Source: Candidatus Kuenenia stuttgartensis (GTDB lineage: Bacteria > Planctomycetota > Planctomycetia > Planctomycetales > Planctomycetaceae). Taken from it: a DNA stretch of 46,439 bases. Made by a program: the position numbers and the translations under genes. Every line of letters starts with the position of its first letter. Position 1 is the stretch's first letter. A model generated the notes under the pieces. The model ran no database searches. It saw only the letters and a list, made by a program, of their open reading frames with translations, and was not told the origin of the DNA. Shown in pieces: positions 17,396-27,225 of the stretch. The stretch covers positions 1 to 46,439 of the forward strand of contig CAMDPK010000043.1 in NCBI GenBank assembly GCA_945904015.1, written 5' to 3'.

Positions 17396-18799
17396 ATGTT
17401 GACCGCATTCGAGCGACAAGTGAGCTGGCTGCATCAGCGCCGGGACTGGCTGCGGTGCGGAGCTGGCTTGGCCGTCGCGGCGGCGAGTTGGCCAGCGACG
17501 TTGATGGGACGAACGGATCCGACCCGTCCACGAGAACAATCCGTCGGCACCGCGAAATCGTGCATCCTGATTTATTTGCTCGGCGGGCCGCCGCATCTGG
17601 ACATGTTCGATCTCAAGCCGGACGCGCCAAAGGAAGTCCGCGGGCCGTTCTCTCCGATCGCGACCAACGTGTCGGGAATTCAAATCTGCGAGCTGCTGCC
17701 GCAACTGTCTCGGATCACGGACAAGTTCGCCTTGATCCGCTCGGTCAGTCATCCGAACAGCAATCACACGCCGATGATTTACTACACGCTGACCGGCCGG
17801 CCAACGGCTCAGCCGCTGCTCGACAACGACATCCGCCCGCCGCAGCGTAGCGACTTCCCGCACCTCGGCTCGGTCTTGGCCAAGTTCAAACCGGCAGCGA
17901 CGTCATTGCCGGGATACATCGCTCTGCCCGAACTCGCAATTCGCAGCAGTACGATGGGAGAATTCAAACGAGCACGCAGCCCATTGCGAGGCGGCAGCGC
18001 GGGGTTTCTCGGACCAAAGTTTGATCCGTTGTCCGTGAACGGCGAACCGGGGACGCGCGAAGCGATCCCCGCGTTGGCCTTGCCCGACGGAGTTTCCGCC
18101 GACCGATTGGAGTCGCGCGCGACATTGCTATCGCTGCTCGATCATCCCGCACGATCGTCCTCCGCGCGAGCCATGCACGACATGCAACAACAAGCGGTCT
18201 TGCTGACCGGTGCTGCCAATCGAGGCACACTCCCCGCGTTCTCGCTCGACAACGAATCGGCCGAGCTGCGCGACCGTTACGGCCGTCATCGCTTCGGCCA
18301 GACCATGCTTCTGGCTCGACGGCTGGCCGAGGCCGGCGTCCCGATGATCTCGATTCACTTCAACGAGATGACGGTCTGCGATGGCTGGGACACGCACAGC
18401 AAAAACTTCGACGCGCTGAAAAGCGAACTGTTGCCGATGGTCGATCAATCGCTCTCCGCGCTGCTGGAAGACCTCGATCAGCGCGGCCGCCTGGATGAGA
18501 CGTTGGTCGTCTGCCTGGGCGAGTTCGGCCGCACTCCGAAGATCAATGGCAACGCTGGCCGCGACCACTGGGGCGACTGTGGCTCGGCGTTGCTGGCCGG
18601 CGGCGGCATTCGCGGCGGGCAAGTCTTGGGCGCGTCCGACTCGATCGGGGCCTATCCCGTCTCAGACAAAGTGGACCCCGTCGATATCCACGCGACGCTC
18701 TACCACTGCCTCGGCCTGGAACCGGAGTTGAAAATCTACGACGAACTGCAACGCCCGTGGGACGTCTCCACCGGGCAAGTGCTCTCGCGACTGCTGTAA
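17396..18799 (+). CDS. DUF1501 domain protein, Tat-exported
   Basis: A 467-residue member of the DUF1501 family, an alkaline-phosphatase-like fold that is very numerous in planctomycetes. RRDWLRCGAGLAVAAASWP (about 16-34) is a twin-arginine signal, so the protein is probably exported folded. Family motifs are LLGGPPHLDMFDLKPDAP, SVSHPNSNHTPMIYYTLTG, and the C-terminal CLGEFGRTPKINGNAGRDHWGDC followed by a VDPVDIHATLYHCLGL segment. The frame is open for 75 codons upstream but there overlaps rsgA, so ATG 17396 is chosen. The Gfo/Idh/MocA gene follows after 18 bases on the same strand. The substrate is unknown. Other DUF1501 genes usually pair with PSD1 cytochrome proteins like the one at 20193. 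Confidence 0.92.
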   Translation: MLTAFERQVSWLHQRRDWLRCGAGLAVAAASWPATLMGRTDPTRPREQSVGTAKSCILIYLLGGPPHLDMFDLKPDAPKEVRGPFSPIATNVSGIQICELLPQLSRITDKFALIRSVSHPNSNHTPMIYYTLTGRPTAQPLLDNDIRPPQRSDFPHLGSVLAKFKPAATSLPGYIALPELAIRSSTMGEFKRARSPLRGGSAGFLGPKFDPLSVNGEPGTREAIPALALPDGVSADRLESRATLLSLLDHPARSSSARAMHDMQQQAVLLTGAANRGTLPAFSLDNESAELRDRYGRHRFGQTMLLARRLAEAGVPMISIHFNEMTVCDGWDTHSKNFDALKSELLPMVDQSLSALLEDLDQRGRLDETLVVCLGEFGRTPKINGNAGRDHWGDCGSALLAGGGIRGGQVLGASDSIGAYPVSDKVDPVDIHATLYHCLGLEPELKIYDELQRPWDVSTGQVLSRLL

Positions 18800-18817
18800 C
18801 TCACCAAGGAAATCGTG

Positions 18818-20119
18818 ATGACCACCCGACGAAGCTTTCTGAAAACCGCAGCGGCGACTGTCGCTGCGACCTCTTTGCCAACTTGGTATTTGGAGGAGCT
18901 TGCCACACCGACTGCTCATGCCGCAGACGATCAACCGGCGATCGCATTGATTGGCTGCGGCGGTATGGGTCGCGGCGACGCGAAGAACGCCTCGCGATTC
19001 GGCCGAGTCGTCGCGGTGTGTGACGTCGATGACAATCAGATTGCCGAAGCGAAGAAGCAGTGGCCCGACGCGGAAACCTACAAAGACTTTCGCAAGGTGA
19101 TGGATCGGCAAGACATTCAAGCGGTGGTCTGCGGCACCGTCGATCATTGGCACACGCTGGTCTCGCTGGCGGCGCTGCGGTCCAAGAAGGATGTGTACTG
19201 CGAAAAACCGCTGACGCTGACCATCGGCGAAGGGCAGCATTTGGTCAAAGCCGTTCGCGACACTGGCCGCCTCTTGCAAACCGGCAGCCAGCAACGCAGC
19301 GACAAGAATTTTCGCTTGGCCTGTGAACTCGTTCGCAACGGGCGGATCGGCAAGCTGAAGCATGTCTCGGTCTGGCTGCCCAGCGGCCGGCGCGAAGGGC
19401 CGTTCAAGACGACAACGCCTCCCGCCGGATTTGATTGGAACCTGTGGCAGGGCCCGACGCCCGAAGTCGAATACGTCCCCGAACGCACTCACGTCACGTT
19501 CCGCTACTGGTGGGAGTACTCCGGCGGCACGATGACCGACTGGGGTGCGCATCACAACGACATCGCGCTGTGGGGCATTGGTGCGGAGCGGAGCGGTCCG
19601 GTCTCTGTTGAAGCGAAGCCGAAAATCGAAATGATCCCCGGCGGCTTCAGCGCCTTCAGCGAGTACGCCGTCGATTACACCTACGCCAACGGAGTGACAC
19701 ACTCCTGTCACAGCACGCCCGCCAACGCTTGGAACGGCGCGGTGCTCGATGCGAAAGGCCAGCAGCACGGCGTGAAGTTCGAAGGTTCCGACGGCTGGAT
19801 CTGGGTGACTCGCGGCAAGATCGAAGCCAGCGATCCGGAGTTGCTGGTCACACCTCTTCCATCGAATGCCGTTCGGCTGGCCGAGAGCAACGACCACATG
19901 GGAAACTTCTTCGACAGCATCAAGTCGCGCAAGCCTCCGATCTGCGAAGCCGAAATCGGCCACCGTTCCGCGACCGTCTGCCATCTCGGAGTCATCTCAC
20001 TGCGCCTCGGCCGCAAACTGCAATGGAACCCGCAGGCCGAGCAATTCGTCAACGACCCAGAAGCCAACCGCTGGCTCACTCGCGAACTGCGCAAGCCGTG
20101 GAAATACGAGTCGGTGTGA
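18818..20119 (+). CDS. Gfo/Idh/MocA family oxidoreductase, Tat-exported
   Basis: A 433-residue NAD(P)-dependent oxidoreductase of the glucose-fructose oxidoreductase/inositol dehydrogenase family. TRRSFLKTAAATVAATSLP is a twin-arginine signal. The Rossmann fold starts at IALIGCGGMGRGDAKNA, continues with VVAVCDVDDNQIAEAKKQ and has the family motif CEKPLTLTIGEG (the EKP lysine). The C-terminal part (SGGTMTDWGAHHNDIALWG) carries the family's D...HHxD region. GTG at 18815 is possible, but ATG 18818 has AAGGA at 7 bases. It is likely co-transcribed with the DUF1501 gene and is convergent with the PSD1 gene 73 bases away. The sugar or polyol substrate cannot be inferred. Confidence 0.92.
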   Translation: MTTRRSFLKTAAATVAATSLPTWYLEELATPTAHAADDQPAIALIGCGGMGRGDAKNASRFGRVVAVCDVDDNQIAEAKKQWPDAETYKDFRKVMDRQDIQAVVCGTVDHWHTLVSLAALRSKKDVYCEKPLTLTIGEGQHLVKAVRDTGRLLQTGSQQRSDKNFRLACELVRNGRIGKLKHVSVWLPSGRREGPFKTTTPPAGFDWNLWQGPTPEVEYVPERTHVTFRYWWEYSGGTMTDWGAHHNDIALWGIGAERSGPVSVEAKPKIEMIPGGFSAFSEYAVDYTYANGVTHSCHSTPANAWNGAVLDAKGQQHGVKFEGSDGWIWVTRGKIEASDPELLVTPLPSNAVRLAESNDHMGNFFDSIKSRKPPICEAEIGHRSATVCHLGVISLRLGRKLQWNPQAEQFVNDPEANRWLTRELRKPWKYESV

Positions 20120-20192
20120 TGGCCGGACAGTTCATCATCGGGACCACAATTCAGACGGTCGGCCGGCGCTGCGCTGGTCCCACCCGACTCTG

Positions 20193-23100
20193 CTACTCGA
20201 CGTACAGAAACTCGTTGCTGTTGAAGAGCACTCGCGCCAAGGTTGGCAGGCCGTGCTGTGTGGCGAACGCACGGAGTTCGGCGATTTCCAAGACCGATGC
20301 CTTCCGTCCCAACATTCGCTCGACGATGCGTGCGACGTCTTGATCGGAAACGCTGGTTGTGTTCTGTCGCTGCGTCTCCGCCATCCGTTCCGACATCCGC
20401 AACATGAACGAGTTGTTGAGCAGCGACAGTGCTTGCAACGGCGTGGTCGTCACTGCGCGGCGCGGGGTCTTCGTGGACGGGTCGGGACAGTCGAGCACTT
20501 CCAGGAAAGGATTTCGTCCCGAACGAACCCACGTCCGGTACAGGCTGCGGCGATGAAAACTCACCCCCACCGGATCGAGGATGTCGTAGAACTGCGAGTT
20601 GAACGTGAACGTCGTGAAGTCGTGATAGCCCGGACCACCGACGGTCGGATTCAGTTCTCCCGCGACGCTGAGTACGGCATCGCGCAGAGTCTCGGCGTCG
20701 AGACGCTGCGGGCTTTTGCGCCACAGCAGGCGATTGCCGGCATCCTTTGACGCCGCGTCGACTCGCGGACGTGACGACTGGCGATACGTCGCCGAGTTCA
20801 CGATCAGACGATGGACGTGTTTCAAACTCCAACCGTGGTCGATCAACTCTGCGGCGAGCCAATCGAGAAGTTCCGGGTGACTCGGCCGCCCGCCGTTGAA
20901 ACCGAAGTCGCTGGGGGAATCGACGATCCCCACGCCAAAGTGGTAATGCCACAGTCGATTGACGATCACGCGGGCAAACAGGGGATTGCGACGGTCGGTG
21001 ATCCACGCGGCCAGCGCCTGGCGACGGTCGGACTCGGCAGCGTCCTTCGGCAACGAGAACTCGAAGGGCGACTCGTCCTGTCTGACCGTTGGACGCCGAG
21101 AGTCAAAGGCCGACAGGCTGCCGCCCGTGACCTCGTCGGCCGGGGTCGTGGGATTGCCACGCAGCAACAAGTGCGTGATTTCGGGACTTTTCGGAGCGAC
21201 CGAATAAACGCGATTCTCGCTGGCTCGCGCGAGCTGCTTGCGGAGGTGATCGGATTCGAACTTCAGTCGCGTCCGATCGGACTTCGCCGACTCTGGCAAA
21301 CGTGCGACCAATTCCTGCTCAGAAATCGCGTCGGTGAACACGCCCGCCGACACGGCGACCTCGTCGGCAGTCAAAGCGCGGTCGTACAGGGCGGCGCGGT
21401 CGATGGCGGCGGCGAGCATTTTGTTGCCACCGACCGGGCCGTGTCGCAGGCCGAAAACGATCTGAGACTTTTCCGGCTCAAACGTGATCGGCCCGTTGCT
21501 CTTGTACGACTGGCCGTATGACTGGCCGTTGCGGTAGCCGGTGATCGTGCCGTCGGTGTCGTACACGATCGCCAGATGCACGACCTGTTTGTCGGCCTCG
21601 GTCTCTTCGGGAGCTTGAAAACTCTGCGTGCGAGCGTAGCCGTTGCTGCCGGCCATCCAGCGATTCGGTTCTCGTTCGGCGAAGACGATCGAGTCGAACG
21701 TCGCGCCATCCAGTGTTTGCAGCGTGATCGCTCCGCCCCCCGTTTGATTTCGGTGATCGAGCCGCAGCGAGACTTCAAGCGTTTTCTCTTTGATCGGCTT
21801 CTTCAGCGGCTCGGTTGCTGCAAACGCCTGCCGTCCGTTGACGAGCAGCGCACCATCCTTGAGCTTCGCTCCGTTGGCCGTGACGTGCAGGTCACCGACG
21901 GAGTCTTTCAGATCGTCGTTGAACTCCCAGCGAGCGATCGGTTGCTGCGGCGGAACTTTTTTGTTGATCCGCGTGCGCCGTTCGGCAAGGATGGATTGCC
22001 GAGTCGCGGCTTCGATCTCAATCAGCCGCGCCGTCAGCTCATTCAGTTCACGATTCATGTCGGCGACGATCTTCTGCTGTGACGCACGCCACGCCTCGCT
22101 GCCGACGGGAATCTCACGTTCGCCGGGACGTACTCCCGCCAGGACGGCTGACATCCGGTAGTAGTCACGAGCCAAAATCGGATCGAACTTGTGATCGTGG
22201 CAACGAGCACAATGCACGGTCAGGCCAAGAAACGTCTCGCCGATCGTACTGACGTAGTCTTCCATCTCATCCTGTCGCACGACCGCGCGCATCGCCGCGC
22301 TTTGCTGCGACTGGCCGACCTCGTCGTAGGCCCCGGCCACGAGCAACCCCGTCGCGATGACCGCTTCGGGATCGTCCGGCCGCAGCACGTCGCCCGCCAA
22401 TTGCAGTCGGACGAACTCGTCGTAGGGCATGTCGCGGTTGAAGGCGTTGACGATCCAATCGCGATAGCGCCACGAGTTCGTCCGCAACTTGTCCCGTTCA
22501 AAACCCTGGCTTTCGCCGAAGCGAATGATGTCCAGCCAGTGCCGCGCCCAACGCTCACCGAAGTGCGGCGAATTCAGCAACCGGTCCACCAGCTTTTCGT
22601 AGGCTTTGGGCGAGTCGTCCTTTTCAAACTCCGCGATCTCGGCTGGCGTCGGAGGGAGACCGATCAAGTCGAGTGACAGACGTCGAATCAGTGTTCGCTT
22701 CTCAGCAGGCAGCGACGCTGACAATCCTTCTTGCTGCAATCGAGCCAGCACGAACGGGTCGATGGGATTTTCGATTTTTGATTTCTGATTTTTGATTTCG
22801 GGAACATCTGGTCGCCGGATCGGTTGAAGTGACCACCAGTCGTAGCCGGCGCGAGCGTTCGTCGTGAACGCGAACGGATCAATCGGCGACGTCCCCCACA
22901 TGGCTCCGCCGTCAATCCAGCGTCGCAGCAGTTCAATCTCTTCCTTCGCCAGCGGCTTTTTGGGAGGCATCTCGCCATCGCGCACCCGCTGCCACAACAA
23001 ACTGTCGGCCGCCTTGCCGGGAACGAGTGCCACACCCGACTCGCCCCCCTTCGTCGCCGAATCGGCGCGCGAGAGGTCGAGCTTCCCTTTCGCCTCGGCC

Positions 23101-23255
23101 CCACTGTGACAATCCAAGCAACGGCGGACCAGCAGCGGAGCGATCTCTCGGTCGAATGGCTCCGACGCAGTCTTTTCGTCCGCTTGACCAACCGCTCCGC
23201 CGATCACCAACGTCGTGACCAGCAGAGCAGAAAAGAACCTCGATCTCTCGGCCAC
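20193..23255 (-). CDS. Exported PSCyt1/DUF1549/LamG-like/DUF1553 (PSD1) protein
   Basis: A protein of about 1020 residues with the planctomycetal multi-domain plan. A signal peptide is followed by a cytochrome-like PSCyt1 domain with CLDCH near residue 46, DUF1549 (about 170-380, GLPPTPAEIAEFEKD.., ..CARCHDHKFDPI), a concanavalin/LamG-like insert (about 450-610), and DUF1553 (about 700-1000, NPLFARVIVNRLWHYHFGVGIV). GTG 23255 has GGAGG at 6 bases and starts right at the signal peptide, so it is preferred over the in-frame ATG ten codons upstream. Residues about 153-164 (EIKNQKSKIENP) come from an AT-rich short repeat. Such proteins probably take part in periplasmic redox or polymer degradation, but the role is unproven. 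Confidence 0.9.
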   Translation of the reverse strand: MAERSRFFSALLVTTLVIGGAVGQADEKTASEPFDREIAPLLVRRCLDCHSGAEAKGKLDLSRADSATKGGESGVALVPGKAADSLLWQRVRDGEMPPKKPLAKEEIELLRRWIDGGAMWGTSPIDPFAFTTNARAGYDWWSLQPIRRPDVPEIKNQKSKIENPIDPFVLARLQQEGLSASLPAEKRTLIRRLSLDLIGLPPTPAEIAEFEKDDSPKAYEKLVDRLLNSPHFGERWARHWLDIIRFGESQGFERDKLRTNSWRYRDWIVNAFNRDMPYDEFVRLQLAGDVLRPDDPEAVIATGLLVAGAYDEVGQSQQSAAMRAVVRQDEMEDYVSTIGETFLGLTVHCARCHDHKFDPILARDYYRMSAVLAGVRPGEREIPVGSEAWRASQQKIVADMNRELNELTARLIEIEAATRQSILAERRTRINKKVPPQQPIARWEFNDDLKDSVGDLHVTANGAKLKDGALLVNGRQAFAATEPLKKPIKEKTLEVSLRLDHRNQTGGGAITLQTLDGATFDSIVFAEREPNRWMAGSNGYARTQSFQAPEETEADKQVVHLAIVYDTDGTITGYRNGQSYGQSYKSNGPITFEPEKSQIVFGLRHGPVGGNKMLAAAIDRAALYDRALTADEVAVSAGVFTDAISEQELVARLPESAKSDRTRLKFESDHLRKQLARASENRVYSVAPKSPEITHLLLRGNPTTPADEVTGGSLSAFDSRRPTVRQDESPFEFSLPKDAAESDRRQALAAWITDRRNPLFARVIVNRLWHYHFGVGIVDSPSDFGFNGGRPSHPELLDWLAAELIDHGWSLKHVHRLIVNSATYRQSSRPRVDAASKDAGNRLLWRKSPQRLDAETLRDAVLSVAGELNPTVGGPGYHDFTTFTFNSQFYDILDPVGVSFHRRSLYRTWVRSGRNPFLEVLDCPDPSTKTPRRAVTTTPLQALSLLNNSFMLRMSERMAETQRQNTTSVSDQDVARIVERMLGRKASVLEIAELRAFATQHGLPTLARVLFNSNEFLYVE
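22766..22799 (-). repeat. AT-rich short repeat inside the PSD1 gene
   Basis: On the minus strand, about 34 bases of repeated AAATCAAAAATC-type units in otherwise GC-rich DNA, translated as IKNQKSKIEN between the N-terminal cytochrome part and DUF1549. The composition is unlike the rest of the gene, suggesting an inserted dispersed repeat. Confidence 0.75.
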
Positions 23256-23368
23256 AATCAACCTCCGACATCCGACGGGCTGCAAATCGCCGCTTCGTTT
23301 CAGGTGACGGATTCTGTTACGATGACGCCCCGACCAGCAACCCTCAACGAATTCTTTGGAGCACGGAC

Positions 23369-23620
23369 ATGAGCACGGTCCAAGACATTCTCGATCATGC
23401 GCTGCGATTGCAGCCGTCCGAACGAGCGACCATCGCCAGCCAATTGCTGGCCAGTTTGCCCGATGACTTGGAAGTGTCCGAGTCTGGTATCGAGTCGGCT
23501 TGGGCGGATGAGGCGAATCATCGGTTGGCGGAATACCGTGCGGGACGCGGCCGCGCCGTCGAATGGAACGAGGCTCTGAGTCAAGTTCGAGACGCTCTGC
23601 CTACAGGAAAATCATCGTGA
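23369..23620 (+). CDS. Addiction module component, antitoxin (TIGR02574-like)
   Basis: An 83-residue acidic protein of the putative addiction module component family. The N-terminal helix STVQDILDHALRLQPSERATIASQLLASL is the family signature (..AL.L...ER..L...LL.SL), followed by an acidic middle and a C-terminal toxin-wrapping region (AWADEANHRLAEYRAGRGRAVEWNEAL). GGAG lies 7 bases before the ATG. It overlaps the toxin GTG start (GTGA), so the pair is translationally coupled, and it probably neutralises the toxin and represses the operon. Confidence 0.9.
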   Translation: MSTVQDILDHALRLQPSERATIASQLLASLPDDLEVSESGIESAWADEANHRLAEYRAGRGRAVEWNEALSQVRDALPTGKSS

Positions 23621-23931
23621 TCGTCATCCACCTTTTGGACGAAGCTCGCGATGAAGTTCTGCAAGCGGCGTCCTGGTATGAAGGCGAGAAATCGGGCTTG
23701 GGGTTGGAGTTGATCCAGGAACTCTCTGAGACATTGCGATCGATTGAACAGCGTCCGGATCGTTTTCCGATGCTTGAGACGCGAGGTTCGCCGCGTCAGC
23801 GCCGAGCGATCTTGTCGCGGTTTCCGTACATGGTCATCTACGACATTGATGGCGACGAGGTCTTCGTGACGGCATTTGCTCACACCGCTCGCCGGCCCAA
23901 TTATTGGCGTCATCGCCGCAAACCGCAGTGA
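23617..23931 (+). CDS. RelE/ParE superfamily toxin
   Basis: A 104-residue RelE/ParE-fold protein. It opens with DEARDEVLQAASWYEGEKSGLGLELIQELSETLRSIEQRPDRFP, the helical hairpin typical of ParE-like toxins, and continues with RRAILSRFPYMVIYDIDGDEVFVTAFAHTARRPNYWRHR, the beta-sheet and Arg/His-rich tail. The start is GTG at 23617, overlapping the antitoxin stop, and earlier in-frame codons would overlap the antitoxin further. Whether the target is ribosome-bound mRNA or gyrase is not decided by sequence. The nadE gene follows after 9 bases and may share its transcript. Confidence 0.9.
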   Translation: MIVIHLLDEARDEVLQAASWYEGEKSGLGLELIQELSETLRSIEQRPDRFPMLETRGSPRQRRAILSRFPYMVIYDIDGDEVFVTAFAHTARRPNYWRHRRKPQ

Positions 23932-23940
23932 GGTCGTCGA

Positions 23941-25731
23941 GTGAAAATCGCTCTGGCACAACTCAATCCGACGGTCGGCGACTTGCAAGGCAACGCCGCG
24001 CTCGTCCGCGCTGCCGCAGACAAGGCCGTGACGCTCGGAGCCGATTTGCTGGTCACGTCGGAGTTGCTCATCAGCGGTTATCCGCCGAAGGATTTGTTGC
24101 TGCGGGAAGGCTTCGCTCACGCTTGCGACCGGGCGGTGAGTGCTTTGGCGAAACAGTTGCCGCGCGGGTTGGCGGTGTTGGTCGGACATCCGACGAAGTG
24201 GGGCGTGACCGAAGGGCGGATTGCGAATGCCGCGAGCTTGCTGCTCGATGGCGAGGTGCTCGACACGATTCACAAGACGCTGCTGCCGAATTACGACGTG
24301 TTCGATGAGCAGCGCTACTTCCGCCCCGCCGAGCGGGTGCGACCGATGGAATTGCGGGGCGTGAAGCTCGGCGTTCACATCTGCGAAGACGCTTGGTACG
24401 GCGAGCCACATACATTTTATCACGACCGGCCGCTGCAACAGTTTGATCCGGTGGCCGAGCTGGTTTCGCTCGGAGCGGACGTGCTCATCAACCTCTCGGC
24501 CAGTCCGTTCGAGAAGGACAAGCCACATCGCCGACTGCACATTTTGCAGCGGCATGTTTCGCAACACCGCAAGCCATTCGTATTCGTCAACCAAGTCGGC
24601 GGCAACGACGACCTCGTCTTCGACGGCAACAGCCTCGCTCTCGACTCCGCCGGCAACGTGATCGAACAACTCGCCCCATTCGCGGAAAATCTCCAACTAG
24701 TCCCTCTCCCCTTGGGAGAGGGTGGCCGAAGGCCGGGTGAGGGCCGATCAACCGGACGAATTCCATCGGACGCGACAGACATCGGAGCGTCAAACGCCGA
24801 TGTGTCCCTCACCCCAGCCCTCTCCCAAAGGGAGAGGGGGCCGGACAGTGCAACTCGCCCGCGCGAGGCCGATCTGCTCGATGCGCTTGTTCTCGGACTG
24901 CGGGATTACCTGCGAAAAACTGGCTTCAAAGACTGCGTGCTGGGACTGAGCGGCGGCATCGACTCGGCGCTGGCGGCGTACATCGCGGCACAAGCGGCGG
25001 GCAAGGAACATGTTCACGGACTGCTCATGCCTAGCCGGCACAGTAGCGAGCACAGTGTCTCGGACGCAAAATTGTTGGCCGAGAATCTGGGCATCGATCA
25101 CGCGATCATTCCCATCGACGAGATGCACCGCGCCTACGAGGCGACGCACATCGTCGGAGCGGACCTCGCGAGTCAGCCGGGCGGTCTCGCCGATCAAAAC
25201 TTGCAGGCTCGCATTCGCGGAGCATTGGTAATGATCCGCAGCAATCGGCACGGTTGGCTCGCGCTGGCGACGGGCAACAAGAGCGAATTGGCAGTCGGCT
25301 ACTGCACGTTGTACGGCGACATGGCCGGCGGCTTCGCGGTGTTGTGCGACCTTTTCAAGCGCGACGTTTACGCCGTGTCGCGATACATCAATGACGTCCG
25401 TGAAGGTCGCGAGGTCATTCCGCTCAGTTCGATCACGAAGGCCCCCAGCGCGGAACTCGCGCCGGATCAATTCGACCAAGACACACTGCCGCCGTACCCG
25501 GTGCTGGACGCGATCCTCGAAGGGCTGATCGAACGGGAGGAGTCGGTCGCAACGCTCAGCGAAAACGGAACATTCCCGGCCGAGACGGTGCGTTGGGTCG
25601 CGACGAAACTGGATCGCAACGAGTTCAAGCGTCGGCAAATGCCGCCGGGAATCAAACTCACGGCACGAGCCTTCGGCAGCGGCCGACGCATGCCGATGGC
25701 CGCGAAATTCGACTTCGGAGGATCTCCATGA
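23941..25731 (+). CDS. nadE: Glutamine-dependent NAD+ synthetase
   Basis: A 596-residue cytosolic enzyme that amidates nicotinic acid adenine dinucleotide to NAD+, using glutamine. The N-terminal nitrilase-type glutaminase domain (1-250) has the catalytic triad Glu41 ([11 protein letters not shown]), Lys112 ([13 protein letters not shown]) and Cys148 (VHICEDAWY). The C-terminal synthetase domain (about 310-590) has the ATP-binding SGGIDSALA near 337 and [22 protein letters not shown]. Between them, residues about 254-301 are encoded by an inverted pair of CCCTCTCCC/GGGAGAGGG repeats, making the linker longer than usual. The GTG start follows GAGG. It overlaps the next gene by ATGA. The domain order and all catalytic residues are intact, so the enzyme should be active. 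Confidence 0.95.
   Translation: MKIALAQLNPTVGDLQGNAALVRAAADKAVTLGADLLVTSELLISGYPPKDLLLREGFAHACDRAVSALAKQLPRGLAVLVGHPTKWGVTEGRIANAASLLLDGEVLDTIHKTLLPNYDVFDEQRYFRPAERVRPMELRGVKLGVHICEDAWYGEPHTFYHDRPLQQFDPVAELVSLGADVLINLSASPFEKDKPHRRLHILQRHVSQHRKPFVFVNQVGGNDDLVFDGNSLALDSAGNVIEQLAPFAENLQLVPLPLGEGGRRPGEGRSTGRIPSDATDIGASNADVSLTPALSQRERGPDSATRPREADLLDALVLGLRDYLRKTGFKDCVLGLSGGIDSALAAYIAAQAAGKEHVHGLLMPSRHSSEHSVSDAKLLAENLGIDHAIIPIDEMHRAYEATHIVGADLASQPGGLADQNLQARIRGALVMIRSNRHGWLALATGNKSELAVGYCTLYGDMAGGFAVLCDLFKRDVYAVSRYINDVREGREVIPLSSITKAPSAELAPDQFDQDTLPPYPVLDAILEGLIEREESVATLSENGTFPAETVRWVATKLDRNEFKRRQMPPGIKLTARAFGSGRRMPMAAKFDFGGSP
24700..24842. repeat. Inverted pair of CCCTCTCCC-GGGAGAGGG repeats inside nadE
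   Basis: Left unit 24700-24746 (CCCTCTCCCCTTGGGAGAGGG then GGCCGAAGGCCGGGTGAGGG) and right unit 24804-24842 in opposite orientation, separated by about 57 bases. Each contains a strong hairpin. The whole is translated in frame (LPLGEGG..GEG.. and [11 protein letters not shown]) in the glutaminase-synthetase linker. Confidence 0.85.
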
Positions 25732-27221
25732 GCACCACCATCGTCCGCACGCCCGCCTCGCGATGCGAGTTCGGTATCGCGTTCACCGACATCACGCCGC
25801 CGGTCGGGATGTATCACCGCATGTGGGGCGCGGCGGCGCATGATCGCTCGACCGGAATTCATCGGCCGCTACGAGCAACCGTCGTCGTCATGCGGCCGCT
25901 CGTGGGGCAGGTTTCCAACCTGCCCGGCAAGCAGTCGACGGGCAGGTTGGAAACCTGCCCCACGAAAACCGTACTCGTGTCGCTCGATCACTGCTTGCTG
26001 CGAGCGCCAGAGATGGAGGCCTTGCTGAGCGAGACTTGTCGGCTCACGGGATTGAACCGGTCGGAGTTGCTCGTCACGTTTTCGCACACGCATTCGGCGG
26101 GATATTTGTCACGCGACCGAACCGATTTTCCTGGCGGCGAACTCATCGGTCCGTACCTCGACAGTTTGCCGAGCAAGATCGGCGAGGCGTTTCGAGCCGC
26201 TCAGATCAATTCACAACCGGCGACGCTGACGTACGGTTCGACAACCTGCGAGATGGGCTGCCAGCGAGATTATCTCGACGAGGCACGCGGGCATTACGTC
26301 TGTGGCTTCAATCCCGATGAGGCCGTGCCGTTGCCGCTGAATGTGGTGCGAGTGACTGCGGCCAACGTGGTGCTCGCGACGATCGTCAACTATCCGTGTC
26401 ACACGACGACGCTGGCGTGGGAGAACACGCTCGTCAGTTCGGATTATGTTGGTGCGTTGCGAGAGGTCGTCGAAAGCGAGACGAAATCGCCTTGTTTGTT
26501 TCTGCTCGCGCCGTGCGGCGACATTGGGCCGCGAGACGGCTACGTCGGCGACACGTCGATCGCGGATTGCAACGGGCGACAAGTCGGCTTCGCGGCTCTG
26601 AGCGTCTTGGCGGGCATGAATCCGGCCGAGACCGATCACGTCTATCAAGGCCCCGTCTTCTCCGGAGCGACGCTCGGAAACTGGCGTCATCAACCGTGGA
26701 CGGCCGAGCGATTTGCCGGCACCGCGAACTTCCAACAAGCGACGATGATGGTGCCTCTGCCGTACTTGTCGTCGTTGCCGAAGCTAGCCGATGCCGAAAA
26801 CCTTCATCGCCAGTTGATCGCCGATGAACGAGCGGCTCGCGAGGCGGGACGCGGCGAAGAGTCCGCCACTTTGCGAGCGAAAGTCGAACGTCAGCGCCGG
26901 TTGCTGGATCGCATTCGGCCGTTGCCGCAGGAGGAAAACTACCCGCTGCCGGCCTGGGCTTGGCAATGGGGCGATGCGTTTTGGATCGCCGTCGAAGGGG
27001 AACCGTATCACTTCTTGCAATCAGAGTTGATCCGCCGCTTCCCGCATCGGCCGCTGATCGTGATCACATTGGCGAATGGCACGAACGTCAGTTACATGCC
27101 GACTCGCGAAGCGTACACGAAGCCGCAGCTCTATCAGCCGGAAGTCGCGCTGGTCGCACCCGGGGGATTGGAAACGCTGACCAACGCGATCGGCGGGAAG
27201 TTGTTGGAGTGGGATCGTTGA
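25728..27221 (+). CDS. Neutral/alkaline non-lysosomal ceramidase-like protein
   Basis: A 497-residue protein similar to the N-terminal catalytic part of neutral ceramidases. [19 protein letters not shown] opens the fold, [10 protein letters not shown] has the HTHS metal-binding pair, and [29 protein letters not shown] supplies the third His region. [13 protein letters not shown] occupies the place of the usual G..G-P active-site loop. No signal peptide is visible, so it may be cytosolic, unlike typical ceramidases, and the substrate may not be ceramide. GGAGG sits 6 bases before ATG 25728, which overlaps the nadE stop. Residues about 59-79 ([21 protein letters not shown]) are encoded by a perfect inverted repeat inserted in the frame. 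Confidence 0.82.
   Translation: MSTTIVRTPASRCEFGIAFTDITPPVGMYHRMWGAAAHDRSTGIHRPLRATVVVMRPLVGQVSNLPGKQSTGRLETCPTKTVLVSLDHCLLRAPEMEALLSETCRLTGLNRSELLVTFSHTHSAGYLSRDRTDFPGGELIGPYLDSLPSKIGEAFRAAQINSQPATLTYGSTTCEMGCQRDYLDEARGHYVCGFNPDEAVPLPLNVVRVTAANVVLATIVNYPCHTTTLAWENTLVSSDYVGALREVVESETKSPCLFLLAPCGDIGPRDGYVGDTSIADCNGRQVGFAALSVLAGMNPAETDHVYQGPVFSGATLGNWRHQPWTAERFAGTANFQQATMMVPLPYLSSLPKLADAENLHRQLIADERAAREAGRGEESATLRAKVERQRRLLDRIRPLPQEENYPLPAWAWQWGDAFWIAVEGEPYHFLQSELIRRFPHRPLIVITLANGTNVSYMPTREAYTKPQLYQPEVALVAPGGLETLTNAIGGKLLEWDR
25902..25963. repeat. Perfect inverted pair of GGCAGGTTtccAACCTGCC palindromes inside the ceramidase-like gene
   Basis: 24-base arms at 25902-25925 and 25940-25963 are exact reverse complements, and each arm is itself a palindrome with loop TCC. 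The spacer is 14 bases. The outer ends read GTGG/CCAC. The repeat is translated in frame without a stop. Confidence 0.9.
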
Positions 27222-27225
27222 CATA

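Noticed and set aside
18662..19984. 440-codon minus-strand frame opposite the Gfo/Idh/MocA gene
   Set aside because: No motif or ribosome site, and it overlaps a well-supported oxidoreductase.
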